From Lachnospiraceae bacterium UBA3711 (GTDB lineage Bacteria; Bacillota; Clostridia; Lachnospirales; Lachnospiraceae): DNA of 7,648 nucleotides. Below the pieces are notes generated by a model. The model did no database searches. It saw only the letters and a list, made by a program, of their open reading frames with translations, and had not been told where the DNA came from. Position 1 is the first letter of the stretch, and each line of letters opens with the position of its first letter. The DNA lies in the NCBI GenBank assembly GCA_002371345.1, contig DFHY01000054.1, forward strand, positions 1,086 to 8,733, given 5' to 3'. Positions 1 through 6,707 of the stretch are shown here, one piece after another. The position numbers were made by a program, and so were the translations under genes.

Positions 1-617
1 GCGGCAGTGACACGGTCTCCGCGTATAATAACGGCGCCGTCGTGCAGCGGTGTATTATGCTCGAATATATTAATAAGCAGCTGGCTGGTGACCAGCGCGT
101 CTATCTCTATACCGGTTCTCTCGTATTCTCTGAGGTTCTCATTCTGCTCGATAACGATCAGCGCTCCTGTGCGCTCGGACGACATCTCTATAGATGCCCT
201 TACAAGCTCTTCCAGAGTCCTGTCCGAGAACCTGCTTGTATAATTGCGCGATGACCCGAACAGAAAGGAATGATTAAGCAGCTCCCGCTCTCCGAGAGAC
301 TCCAGAACCTTCCTCAGCTCCGGCTGAAATACTACAACCAGCGTAATGATCGCTATACTCAGCCCCTGATTGATTATGTATATGAGCGTATCCATCTGAA
401 GCAGATAGATAACCGCAAGCGCCGCCGCGATCACCATGATGCCCCGAAGCAATGTCCACGCATGCGAACTCTGTATCCAGTTAAGCAGTCTGTACACAAG
501 CCACGCCAGAATCAGTATCTCAAGAATATCTATCAGAGTCAGAGTCACGTTGGGCAGATTAAGCCTGGCAAGATATGTGTTGATCCTTGTTATGAAGGCA
601 TTTACCCAGGAGATCAT
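1..617 (-). CDS. cdaA: Diadenylate cyclase CdaA, 3' truncated by the window edge
   Basis: CdaA makes the second messenger c-di-AMP from two ATP at the cytoplasmic membrane; in Firmicutes it governs potassium and osmolyte balance and cell-wall homeostasis. The 205 visible codons start with three predicted membrane helices (about residues 30-48, 57-75 and 77-97). These lead into the family signature FQPELRKVLESLG (97-109) and then the DisA_N catalytic fold. HNTPLHDGAVIIRGD (187-201) contains the Asp-Gly-Ala catalytic motif at 193-195. The later RHR motif and the C-terminus lie beyond position 1. The start is an ATG at 617-615 with GGGGAGG about 9 nt upstream (627-633). It overlaps the stop of the preceding gene as ATGA, which suggests translational coupling. 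The reading frame is open to the edge. In relatives cdaR and glmM often follow, but they would lie outside this window. The family call is near certain. Confidence 0.95.
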   Translation of the reverse strand, partial: MISWVNAFITRINTYLARLNLPNVTLTLIDILEILILAWLVYRLLNWIQSSHAWTLLRGIMVIAAALAVIYLLQMDTLIYIINQGLSIAIITLVVVFQPELRKVLESLGERELLNHSFLFGSSRNYTSRFSDRTLEELVRASIEMSSERTGALIVIEQNENLREYERTGIEIDALVTSQLLINIFEHNTPLHDGAVIIRGDRVTA

Positions 618-1207
618 CCGCGCCTACCTCCCCTTTTCGGCACCGCTTCCACGTAATAGCAATAATCGTCATCCTCAAACTCAAGAACCTGCATGTTCCT
701 GTAGTCGAGGTCCTCCTCATGTCCTCTTCTACGCCTGTGTCCGGGAGCGCCGCCGGAAGGCTCATCCCAAAGCACATCCTCATCAGATGAGGAGTCCATA
801 CTCCTGTTATTTCTGTCAGACATGGCAGCGCTCCTTTCAAGCTGCCCGAGCATCTGGCGATACTGTATCACAAGTCCGCTCAGCCTGCGCTCCCTGGCAA
901 CCGACAATACAGATGATATCACGACCGTAACCGCCAGAGTGCTCAGCCACGCAATCAGAACCGTCATGATGAGATTCCTGGTCTGATCCCTCGCCGCAGA
1001 GTCCAGCACCATGTCAATATTGAACGCGGCCAATACTCCCGCGGCTGCGAAAAAGAGCAGTGTGACAATAAAGCCCCATCTCCATACAGGGTTTGTGATC
1101 AGGTCGATCCGGCTGGTGTTCTCTGCCTTGCGGATCATCCTGCCGTATTTCTCCTCAAACAGTGCCAGTCTTGTCATAAGACGAACCTTGTCCCTGTCAG
1201 GCATCAC
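614..1207 (-). CDS. Unrecognised two-helix membrane protein, first gene of the cdaA operon
   Basis: I do not recognise a named family. The 197-residue protein has a basic, charged N-terminus and two predicted membrane helices (about 44-63 and 79-103). A basic segment (ARERR, 104-108) and a short amphipathic stretch follow. Residues 130-170 form a low-complexity, probably disordered linker rich in Ser, Asp, Glu, Gly and Arg. The tail at 173-191 is acidic and tyrosine-rich (VLEFEDDDYCYYVEAVPK core) and looks more constrained than the linker, so it may bind a partner. The start is probably the GTG at 1207-1205, 8 nt after AGGAGG (1216-1221); the next codon is ATG, giving a 196-residue alternative. 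The stop overlaps the cdaA start by 4 bp, so the two are very likely made together, and a role near the membrane cyclase is plausible but inferred. No catalytic motif is visible. Confidence 0.85.
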   Translation of the reverse strand: MMPDRDKVRLMTRLALFEEKYGRMIRKAENTSRIDLITNPVWRWGFIVTLLFFAAAGVLAAFNIDMVLDSAARDQTRNLIMTVLIAWLSTLAVTVVISSVLSVARERRLSGLVIQYRQMLGQLERSAAMSDRNNRSMDSSSDEDVLWDEPSGGAPGHRRRRGHEEDLDYRNMQVLEFEDDDYCYYVEAVPKRGGRRG

Positions 1208-1244
1208 CGGTCATCCCTCCTGAATCTTTGACGGATGTTAAGAT

Positions 1245-1275
1245 GTTGGGGTCAAAAGTACCTTTTGCCCCCAAC
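1245..1275 (-). repeat. Long inverted repeat (hairpin) in the cdaA operon leader
   Basis: Arms GTTGGGG-T-CAAAAG (1245-1258) and CTTTTG-C-CCCCAAC (1262-1275) pair at 13 of 14 positions around a 3-nt loop. The single mismatch is T1252 against C1268. It lies 23 nt upstream of the ribosome binding site of the first gene. On the minus strand it is followed by ATCTTAACATCC rather than a run of T, so it does not fit a standard intrinsic terminator for the DUF4317 gene. From memory, palindromes with a GGGGTCAAAAG core are common between genes in Lachnospiraceae, which would make this a dispersed repeat; I cannot verify that here. Confidence 0.8.
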
Positions 1276-1295
1276 TATGATGTACGGATCGCTTC

Positions 1296-1308
1296 GTTGC
1301 TTCGCAAC
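1296..1308 (-). repeat. Short hairpin GTTGC-TTC-GCAAC in the leader
   Basis: A perfect 5-bp stem with a 3-nt loop lies between the candidate -10 box and the larger inverted repeat. The flanking GCTTCG occurs twice (1291-1296 and 1299-1304), so two alternative pairings with CGAAGC are possible on the transcript. It is short and could be chance by itself. Its position immediately inside the predicted transcript start is the reason to record it. Confidence 0.4.
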
Positions 1309-1329
1309 TTCCCCACAGTATTAGATACA

Positions 1330-1358
1330 ATTATACCACAACTTGCATGGCGAGTCAT
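1330..1358 (-). promoter_or_regulatory. Candidate extended -10 promoter for the cdaA operon
   Basis: On the minus strand, TGGTATAAT ends at 1330: a perfect TATAAT (1330-1335) with the TG of an extended -10 at 1337-1338. No good -35 is present; the sequence at the expected distance (about 1352-1358) reads TGACTC or ATGACT and overlaps the stop codon of the DUF4317 gene. Extended -10 promoters tolerate a weak -35. The location, about 125 bp upstream of the first start codon, suits a promoter that separates the cdaA operon from DUF4317. Confidence 0.6.
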
Positions 1359-2473
1359 CTGACATGGATTCCGTTCACAATCACCTCATCAGTGACAGGT
1401 ATTACTATGCACTTTCTCCCGTCGATTATCCGTGTCTCCACCAGATCGGTCCTGTCAGGACTAACCGTGATCGTCACATCCGGCGTATGCACCTCGAATT
1501 TTGTCTTTGAGCGCACATTCGCCGCCATAAGCCTGCTGTCCCTTCCGATGTTTTCCTCATAGACGTCATCCAGTGACTCAAGATCTTCATCCGGTATTCC
1601 CGCTTTGCTGAGGATCACCCTCACATCACCTATGCCCAGAGTATCGCTCTCCTGGTCCTCCTCATGCTCCTCCTGCCTTGCCATGAGAGCCTCATGGATC
1701 TCCTTGACAGTCTCAAAGTCACATTTATCTCCCAGAGACTGCTCAACTACCTGGTCGAAGGCTTCCTTCTGAAGTCCTGCCGGCATCGGGGCCTGGCAGC
1801 CGAGAAGGGTTTCTGTAAGGTCAAAATGCAGGTCCTCCGCGTTTTTAGAATAATACAGGCAGCTGTGTATGTCATTTCCTCTGTCCGTAAACGCGGGAAA
1901 AAGCAGTCCGACAGCAGGCATTCCGACAACCCAGTCCCGGATCCTGCTTCGGAAAGAGGCGCTTGTGTTATCATATGACAAAGCCGGTTTCGCGAGATCA
2001 ACCGGACAGACAACTGCCTGGAAATAATCATATACTTCCTCCGAGGCGTCAAACATTTCCAGATGGTCCGTCCCCCTTCCCGGAACATCATACGCGTTTG
2101 TGACAATAAGGATCAGATAGTTCTCGCTCGTAACATACCCCTCGATAATCCTGTCGTAGAACCGGTCCAGAAGCTCATCATCCTCGAGATGGCTCTGACG
2201 AAGCTCATATAAAAAACGCTGTTTTCCCCCTTCTTCCTCCTCATCGTTCGGGAACTCCATATCAAGGAGATTCTTTCCGATGGTTCCTGATAAACTCTTC
2301 CTGAAGATCTCAAGATATTTGAAAACCTCCTCTTCCTCCAGGAGAGCGAAACTCTGGGAAAAAGTCGTGATCTTCTCCTTCTCCGCGCTGACATAGCAGC
2401 CCGCGATCCGCCCCAGGGTCTGCCGGGTCGGCATCAGGAGTTTACGTATCTCCGCAATCTCTTTTTTGTTCAT
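1355..2473 (-). CDS. DUF4317 family protein of unknown function
   Basis: The 372-residue product matches my memory of the DUF4317 family over its whole length; no biochemical function is established that I know of. It appears soluble, with no signal peptide or membrane helix. Family-like blocks include the N-terminal MNKKEIAEIRK and GCYV (25-28). Further blocks are LSGTIGKNLLDMEFP (61-75), LEMFDASEEVYDYF (138-151), FPAFTDRGNDIHSCLYYSKN (192-211) and the C-terminal DLVETRIIDGRKCIVIP (343-359). An acidic, Gln/Glu-rich linker lies around 265-278. No catalytic signature is obvious. The start is ATG at 2473-2471 with AGGAG (2484-2488) 10 nt upstream. The gene stands alone: it diverges from comF, and the next gene on its strand has its own promoter overlapping this 3' end. 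No clear terminator separates it from the cdaA operon, so read-through into that operon is possible. Confidence 0.9.
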   Translation of the reverse strand: MNKKEIAEIRKLLMPTRQTLGRIAGCYVSAEKEKITTFSQSFALLEEEEVFKYLEIFRKSLSGTIGKNLLDMEFPNDEEEEGGKQRFLYELRQSHLEDDELLDRFYDRIIEGYVTSENYLILIVTNAYDVPGRGTDHLEMFDASEEVYDYFQAVVCPVDLAKPALSYDNTSASFRSRIRDWVVGMPAVGLLFPAFTDRGNDIHSCLYYSKNAEDLHFDLTETLLGCQAPMPAGLQKEAFDQVVEQSLGDKCDFETVKEIHEALMARQEEHEEDQESDTLGIGDVRVILSKAGIPDEDLESLDDVYEENIGRDSRLMAANVRSKTKFEVHTPDVTITVSPDRTDLVETRIIDGRKCIVIPVTDEVIVNGIHVR

Positions 2474-2570
2474 ATTCTAATATCTCCTATCACTCATCTT
2501 TTGAGACAAAGACTTGAATAATACTGTATATCAGTTATCCTGTATATGAGAGCACATAAGGTACTGACCC
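2474..2570. promoter_or_regulatory. Divergent promoter region between DUF4317 and comF
   Basis: The 97-bp spacer must carry both promoters. For DUF4317 (minus) the best pair is TATACA (2541-2546) and TATTAT (2518-2523) with a 17-nt spacer, giving a leader of about 38 nt. For comF (plus) only weak pairs are seen, for example TTGAAT (2514-2519) with TATCCT (2536-2541), 16 nt apart. The two candidates overlap, so opposing transcription may interfere. An 8-bp direct repeat CTGTATAT lies at 2524-2531 and 2540-2547, inside both candidates. The comF ribosome binding site is AAGG at 2558-2561. Confidence 0.4.
2524..2547 (+). repeat. Direct repeat CTGTATAT, 16 bp apart, in the divergent promoter
   Basis: CTGTATAT occurs at 2524-2531 and again at 2540-2547, 16 bp start to start. 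The first copy also forms a short dyad, ACTG-TATAT-CAGT (2523-2535). Repeats spaced one to two helical turns apart within a promoter can be operator half-sites, but the sequence is AT-rich and short, so chance is a real possibility. Confidence 0.35.
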
Positions 2571-3335
2571 ATGAAACAATCCAAACCGCTTGTGTACCGG
2601 CCTGTATTCCCCCGTCTTCAGTCTGCCGGTTCGAAGATTCTTGATATTCTCTATCCGCCGCGCTGCCCTGTATGTGAGGTTGTTCTTCTTCCCGGCGAGG
2701 GATCTGTCTGCCGCCGGTGTGTTAAGCATCTGCCTTATGTAAGGGAGCCCTACTGTATGCGCTGCGGCAAGCCGCTTCTCAGGCATGAGGCAGAGCTGTG
2801 CGCTGACTGTGAGACACATCCGCATATGTTCGACGAAGGGCGGGCAGTGTTCATGTACGAAAAAGGCATCCGTCTGTCCGTCAACCGTCTTAAGTTCATG
2901 AACCGGCGTGAGTACATCCCCTTCTTCGGAGAATGCCTGCGTGAAGTGTTCCTCCGGATGCAGAAAACATGGATGGCTGAATGTATCGCCCCGGTTCCGA
3001 TGCACCCCGCAAAACGCGCGGTGCGCGGCTTCGACCAGGCTGTCCTGCTCGCCCGCGCACTGAGTTCAGCCTGCAGTATCCCTCTTTCTGAAAGCCTTCT
3101 TGAACGGACCAGATTCACGGAATCCTCCAAAAAGCTGGGCCGGACGGAGCGCAGAAAAAATCTCCGGGGTGCCTTCCGGGTGCGTCCCGGAGCAGTCGTC
3201 CCGAGGTCGGTGATCCTGATCGATGATATCTATACCACCGGCACCACCATGGATGAGGCGGCCTCAGCCCTCAGGCGCGCGGGTGCTGATAGGATATACT
3301 ATCTCACTCTATGCATCGGACGGGGAGATCTGTAA
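2571..3335 (+). CDS. comF: ComF family protein (zinc finger plus phosphoribosyltransferase fold)
   Basis: ComF-type proteins belong to the type I phosphoribosyltransferase fold. In naturally competent bacteria they act in the cytoplasm in uptake of single-stranded DNA with the helicase ComFA; elsewhere their role is less clear. The 254-residue product has four CxxC pairs near the N-terminus (Cys 32/35, 47/50, 62/65, 77/80), enough for two zinc sites. PVPMHPAKRAVRGFDQ (141-156) and the R-x4-N-x2-GAF stretch (to about 202) are typical of ComF. The PRPP-binding loop VILIDDIYTTGTTM is at 214-227. Length fits the family. The start is ATG at 2571 with AAGG 9 nt upstream; no in-frame alternative upstream is better. 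No comFA lies beside it: the neighbours are a divergent DUF4317 gene and a convergent transporter. The family is secure, but a function in transformation is not shown by this context. Confidence 0.93.
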   Translation: MKQSKPLVYRPVFPRLQSAGSKILDILYPPRCPVCEVVLLPGEGSVCRRCVKHLPYVREPYCMRCGKPLLRHEAELCADCETHPHMFDEGRAVFMYEKGIRLSVNRLKFMNRREYIPFFGECLREVFLRMQKTWMAECIAPVPMHPAKRAVRGFDQAVLLARALSSACSIPLSESLLERTRFTESSKKLGRTERRKNLRGAFRVRPGAVVPRSVILIDDIYTTGTTMDEAASALRRAGADRIYYLTLCIGRGDL

Positions 3336-3372
3336 GTATGAGTTGATAAAGCAGTGCTTTCCCGGAAACCTG

Positions 3373-4311
3373 TCACCCTGTCAGAGCGCGGGCGCCGCCT
3401 GCAAGGAGCGGAATCGTAACCATGCTCAGCAACGTGCATACAACAAAGACCTGTGAAGCGTATTCGTAGTCTTTATCATAGCGCATAGCCATCATGGTGC
3501 CGGTCACCGCGCAGGGGCATGCCGCAGGAATCAGTATAGCGTAGAAGAGCTCATCGGAGATAGGAACTATCTTCCCGAAGATCAGCAGTATGACAAATGT
3601 CACTGCCGGCGCTGCCACAAGCTTCAGTGCCGTAACCAGGAACAGCCGCGGCCTTTTAACGACTCCGGACAGCCCTGTCTCTGCCAGCGCTCCTCCGGCG
3701 ACGATCATCCCCAGCGGAGTGTTCATCGACCCGATATAGCTGACCGCTTTCAGTACGTGGGATTCGATCCTTATCCTGAGTACGAAAACAACGATGCCGA
3801 TCAGCGTACATATCACCGTCGGGGACATCATGCCCCTGGCCGCCTGCCTGAATGAAGTCTCACCGGTGATTTCTATCAGTCCGTGGGTCCATGTCAGTAT
3901 GTTGAAAGCTATCATGTACCCTGTCATATAGAGCACGGCCTCGCCGCCGAACACGGCAGAGACAAGCGGTATACCCATGAACCCGCAGTTGCTGTATACC
4001 GCAAGATACCTCTCCAGCCCTATGTCCGGATTGGAACTGCCCCTCCCCAGCAGAAGACCGGTCAGAAGTATGACGGCAAAGTGTGACAGAAACCCAAGAA
4101 TAATCGCGATCAGAAATCCCTGGAGGATCTTATGGCTGTACTCCATGTTGAACAGCACATCCATAAGCATGGCGGGTGTAACTACCAGCAGCAGTATATT
4201 GGATATCGACCTGGTCCCCTCGTGGTCAGCAAGATGAGTCTTGAATATTACATAGCCGGCCATGATCATAAGAAACATAATGACCGTCTGCCCGGCCAGA
4301 ATCTGAAGCAT
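3373..4311 (-). CDS. AEC family transporter (auxin efflux carrier type permease)
   Basis: AEC permeases are ten-helix membrane carriers related to plant PIN proteins; bacterial members move small organic anions such as malate, and the substrate here cannot be read from sequence. The 312-residue product is very hydrophobic, with about ten predicted helices (near 6-23, 37-54, 64-89, 104-121, 125-141, 161-180, 196-214, 224-246, 256-272, 285-305). The conserved Asn-Cys-Gly-Phe-x-Gly-Ile-Pro segment (108-115) and the TPLGM segment (198-202) fit the family's crossover regions. I chose the ATG at 4311-4309, 8 nt after AAAGGAG; an adjacent in-frame GTG at 4314 is only 5 nt from it and would add one residue. 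The ATG overlaps the stop of the NUDIX gene as TGATG, indicating coupling. The 3' end converges on comF with a 37-bp gap. Confidence 0.92.
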   Translation of the reverse strand: MLQILAGQTVIMFLMIMAGYVIFKTHLADHEGTRSISNILLLVVTPAMLMDVLFNMEYSHKILQGFLIAIILGFLSHFAVILLTGLLLGRGSSNPDIGLERYLAVYSNCGFMGIPLVSAVFGGEAVLYMTGYMIAFNILTWTHGLIEITGETSFRQAARGMMSPTVICTLIGIVVFVLRIRIESHVLKAVSYIGSMNTPLGMIVAGGALAETGLSGVVKRPRLFLVTALKLVAAPAVTFVILLIFGKIVPISDELFYAILIPAACPCAVTGTMMAMRYDKDYEYASQVFVVCTLLSMVTIPLLAGGARALTG

Positions 4312-4898
4312 CACATGATCTCCTTTGTCCTGTAATACGCCATCACATGCACCGGCTGCTCAAAAGCGTCTCTCCTGATCATATCAGCCAGATCATCCTC
4401 CTCTATAAGCTCAACATCCACAAACTCCGTCACGTCAAGCTTCTGAGATGATGCCCTCCGGCAGTTTCCCGCGTAGAAAATGTACGCGTAGTTGTCGGCC
4501 ATCGTCGGGTTGGACGGTATCCTGGAGACGAACCTCCACTCATCACTGATGTATCCGGTCTCCTCCTCAAGCTCTCTTTTAGCCGCGGCCAGAGGTTCTT
4601 CATCTCTCTCGATCCCGCCAGCCGGATACTCGCGCGTCACATGCTCTATTCCCTGACGGAACTGTCTCACCGTCAGATATCTTCCATCCTTATCCCTGGC
4701 GGCGATTACCACATAGTCCTGCCTGCTGAAGGTATAGAAAGGGCCTATCTTCATCCCGTCTGGAAATCTCCACACACTTTCCCTGAAGTCGATCCAGCGG
4801 TTGTTGACCAGGTGCTTCTCTTCAGTTTTTTCCCATATCAGGCCGTCATCCCGCCGGGATGCTTTTTCTGAATCATATGTTTCCATCTTTTCATGCAT
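4311..4898 (-). CDS. NUDIX hydrolase, ADP-ribose pyrophosphatase-like
   Basis: NUDIX enzymes cleave nucleoside diphosphates linked to another moiety, using metal ions. The full box G-x5-E-x7-R-E-L-x-E-E-x-G-Y is present at residues 94-116 of the 195-residue product, with no catalytic residue missing. The layout resembles ADP-ribose or nucleotide-sugar pyrophosphatases: an N-terminal strand region (WIDFRESVWRFPDG, 35-48), then VRQFRQGIEHVTREYPAGG (77-95), which is typical of that subgroup. The exact substrate is not determined. The start is uncertain. The longest frame begins at a TTG (4955), which would overlap argS by 50 bp and is unlikely. The ATG at 4898 begins 7 nt after the argS stop, and another ATG at 4886 is possible. 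Neither has a strong ribosome binding site, so translation may depend on coupling to argS. Downstream it is coupled to the AEC transporter. Confidence 0.9.
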   Translation of the reverse strand: MHEKMETYDSEKASRRDDGLIWEKTEEKHLVNNRWIDFRESVWRFPDGMKIGPFYTFSRQDYVVIAARDKDGRYLTVRQFRQGIEHVTREYPAGGIERDEEPLAAAKRELEEETGYISDEWRFVSRIPSNPTMADNYAYIFYAGNCRRASSQKLDVTEFVDVELIEEDDLADMIRRDAFEQPVHVMAYYRTKEIM

Positions 4899-4905
4899 TT
4901 CCAAA

Positions 4906-6684
4906 TCACATCTTCTCCGGTGCAGAGAATCCAAGCATGTCAATACCGCACTCAAGCACGCGCAGGGTCAGTGACAGCTGGGCTATATAGGATTCCTTCT
5001 GCGCCTCCTTCTCCTGAGTCAGGATCTTTGTCTCATGGTAGAAATGGTTGAACTGGTTTGCCAGCTCGTATATATATCCGCAGATCTTGTGCGGAGCAAG
5101 CTCACCCGCTGCCTGGAGAACAGCCGGCGCAAACGCGGTCAGAGTAAGACCGAGGGACTTCTCACACTCATCAGCTGCCGGCAGGATCACGAGAGAGTCA
5201 AGTTCATCCCGTCCAAGCCCGCTCTCTTCCATGAACCTTCGCAGTATCGACTTGATGCGGACCATTGTGTACAGAATGTATGGTCCGGTATTTCCCTCGA
5301 AAGAGGTGAACTTATCGGTGTCAAATATGTAGTCCTTTGATGCCTGGTTCGACAGATCTCCGTACTTTATCGCTGACAGTGCCACAGTCTTCGCTGTATC
5401 CCTGGCCTCATTCTGATCAGTCTCGTGATTCTCCAGAATCTTGCGCAGCATCTCCTCGTTGATGTCAGATATCAGCATCTCAAGACGCATCACTCCGCCG
5501 TCGCGTGTCTTGAAGGGCTTGCCGTCCCTGCCGTTCATAGTTCCGAAGCCCAGGAATGTCAGCTCAGTGGAATCGCCTACAAGCTTCGTCTTGCGCGCGC
5601 AGCGGAATACCTGCGTAAAATACAGGTCCTGTCTCTTGTCCACGACATAGATGATATGGTCGGGGTTCCAGTTCTCCATACGCATGACAATAGTCGCGAG
5701 ATCGGTAGTGTTGTACAGAGACGCTCCGTCCGACTTGAGAATCATGCACGGCGGAATCTTCTTGGTATCAGACTCCTCGGCGACGTCAACCACAAGAGCC
5801 CCCTGATCAAGGTGAGCGTATCCTTCCTTCTTCAGGTACTCAACCAGCCCGGGAATGTAAGGCTGGGCATCAGATTCCTTCTTCCACAGTTCAAATGAAA
5901 CATCAAGGCTGTCGTAGTTCTTCTTCAGATCCTCGACCGATACATCAAGAATATGCTGCCAGACCGCGCGGTATCCCCTGTTTCCGTGCTGAAGCTGCTC
6001 CGTCGCCTTCAGAGCCTCCGCGCGGAACGCCTCATCCTCCTTGGATCTCCTGCTTGCCTCCGGATAGATCTGCTCAAGCTCAGAGATCGTAAACGGGGCT
6101 TCTTCCGGATACTCCCCGTCATAGCTCTCATCGAAGTATACAAGGTCAGGCTTCTGAGAGCGCAGCTGCGCTATGATCAGTCCCATCTGAAGGCCCCAAT
6201 CGCCCAGATGAACATCGCCTATTGTTTCATGCCCCATATAGCGGAGTATCCGTTTGATGCTCTCGCCTATAACCGCGGACCTCAGATGGCCGACGTGGAG
6301 AGGCTTGGCAACATTGGCGCCGCCGTAATCGATGATGATCTTCTTCCTGACTTCCGCTTCAGGCACTCCGAGGCGCGTATCGTCCTTCATCTCATTCAGG
6401 AAGCCTGACAAAAGTTCTCCTGACAGAGTCAGATTGAGGAATCCGGGCTTCACCGCCTCAACACTGTCAAAAGCGTCACACCCTTCCAGATGCTCCGCGA
6501 CCTCCTGCGCGATCTGAAGCGGAGCCTTGTGATATCGCTTCGCTCCGGCCATCGCCCCGTTGCACTGATACTCGCACAGATCAGGCCTGTTAGACACCGT
6601 AACCCTGCCGAGTTCCCTGTCATATCCTGCCATCTCAAATGCTTCCGACACATAATTACCGATCAGATCCAGAATCTGTTCCAT
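4906..6684 (-). CDS. argS: Arginine--tRNA ligase
   Basis: This cytoplasmic class I synthetase charges tRNA-Arg with arginine. The 592-residue length is normal. The N-terminal Add-1 domain covers about 1-110. ANVAKPLHVGHLRSA (123-137) holds the HIGH signature in the form HVGH (130-133). The KMSKS loop is replaced by GKPFKTRDGG (388-397), a usual degeneration in bacterial ArgRS rather than damage. The DALR anticodon-binding domain starts near GPYILYTMVRIKSI (467-480) and ends at the C-terminus. The start is ATG at 6684-6682 with GGAGG 12 nt upstream, a little long but the only good site. It follows rarA by 23 bp, leaving no room for a T-box or other leader of its own. It is therefore probably transcribed from a promoter before rarA. 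The gene is intact. Confidence 0.98.
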   Translation of the reverse strand: MEQILDLIGNYVSEAFEMAGYDRELGRVTVSNRPDLCEYQCNGAMAGAKRYHKAPLQIAQEVAEHLEGCDAFDSVEAVKPGFLNLTLSGELLSGFLNEMKDDTRLGVPEAEVRKKIIIDYGGANVAKPLHVGHLRSAVIGESIKRILRYMGHETIGDVHLGDWGLQMGLIIAQLRSQKPDLVYFDESYDGEYPEEAPFTISELEQIYPEASRRSKEDEAFRAEALKATEQLQHGNRGYRAVWQHILDVSVEDLKKNYDSLDVSFELWKKESDAQPYIPGLVEYLKKEGYAHLDQGALVVDVAEESDTKKIPPCMILKSDGASLYNTTDLATIVMRMENWNPDHIIYVVDKRQDLYFTQVFRCARKTKLVGDSTELTFLGFGTMNGRDGKPFKTRDGGVMRLEMLISDINEEMLRKILENHETDQNEARDTAKTVALSAIKYGDLSNQASKDYIFDTDKFTSFEGNTGPYILYTMVRIKSILRRFMEESGLGRDELDSLVILPAADECEKSLGLTLTAFAPAVLQAAGELAPHKICGYIYELANQFNHFYHETKILTQEKEAQKESYIAQLSLTLRVLECGIDMLGFSAPEKM

Positions 6685-6707
6685 AGCTGTAGGTTTCCTC
6701 CGATCTC

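Larger units (their letters stand above)
1208..1323 (-). other. Predicted 5' leader of the cdaA operon
   Basis: If transcription starts about 7 nt beyond the -10 box at 1330-1335, the mRNA has a leader of about 115 nt before the GTG start at 1207. It contains a small hairpin (1296-1308) and a long hairpin (1245-1275), then about 23 nt of unstructured sequence and the AGGAGG ribosome binding site at 1216-1221. It does not look like the ydaO-type c-di-AMP riboswitch, which is larger and more complex. The long hairpin has no U-tract after it, so it is not an ordinary intrinsic terminator. It could stabilise the mRNA, bind a protein or simply be a dispersed palindrome. The transcription start is inferred from the promoter motif only. 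Confidence 0.4.

Noticed and set aside
559..840. Additional small ORFs within the cdaA and membrane-protein region on both strands
   Set aside because: They overlap convincing genes in other frames, have low-complexity or antisense-like composition and no ribosome binding site support.
1245..1275. Intrinsic terminator for the DUF4317 gene
   Set aside because: The stem is strong, but on the minus strand it is followed by ATCTTAACATCC with no T-run, and it lies about 80 bp past the stop and beyond the next promoter. On the plus strand no gene ends here.
1208..1323. ydaO-type c-di-AMP riboswitch before cdaA
   Set aside because: The leader is only about 115 nt and contains two simple hairpins; I do not see the multi-helix architecture that class needs.
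3348..3360. Bidirectional terminator AAAGCAGTGCTTT between comF and the transporter gene
   Set aside because: The stem is at most 5-6 bp with a tiny loop, AT-rich at its base and without a convincing T-tract, so I do not call it. It is the only symmetrical element in the 37-bp gap.
4311..4955. Longer NUDIX product of 214 residues
   Set aside because: It would start at a TTG inside argS with a 50-bp overlap and no ribosome binding site; the extra 19 residues do not look like part of the domain.
5425..5898. 157-codon plus-strand ORF opposite argS
   Set aside because: It is antisense to a highly conserved gene, has no recognisable domain, and is the expected by-product of argS codon use.
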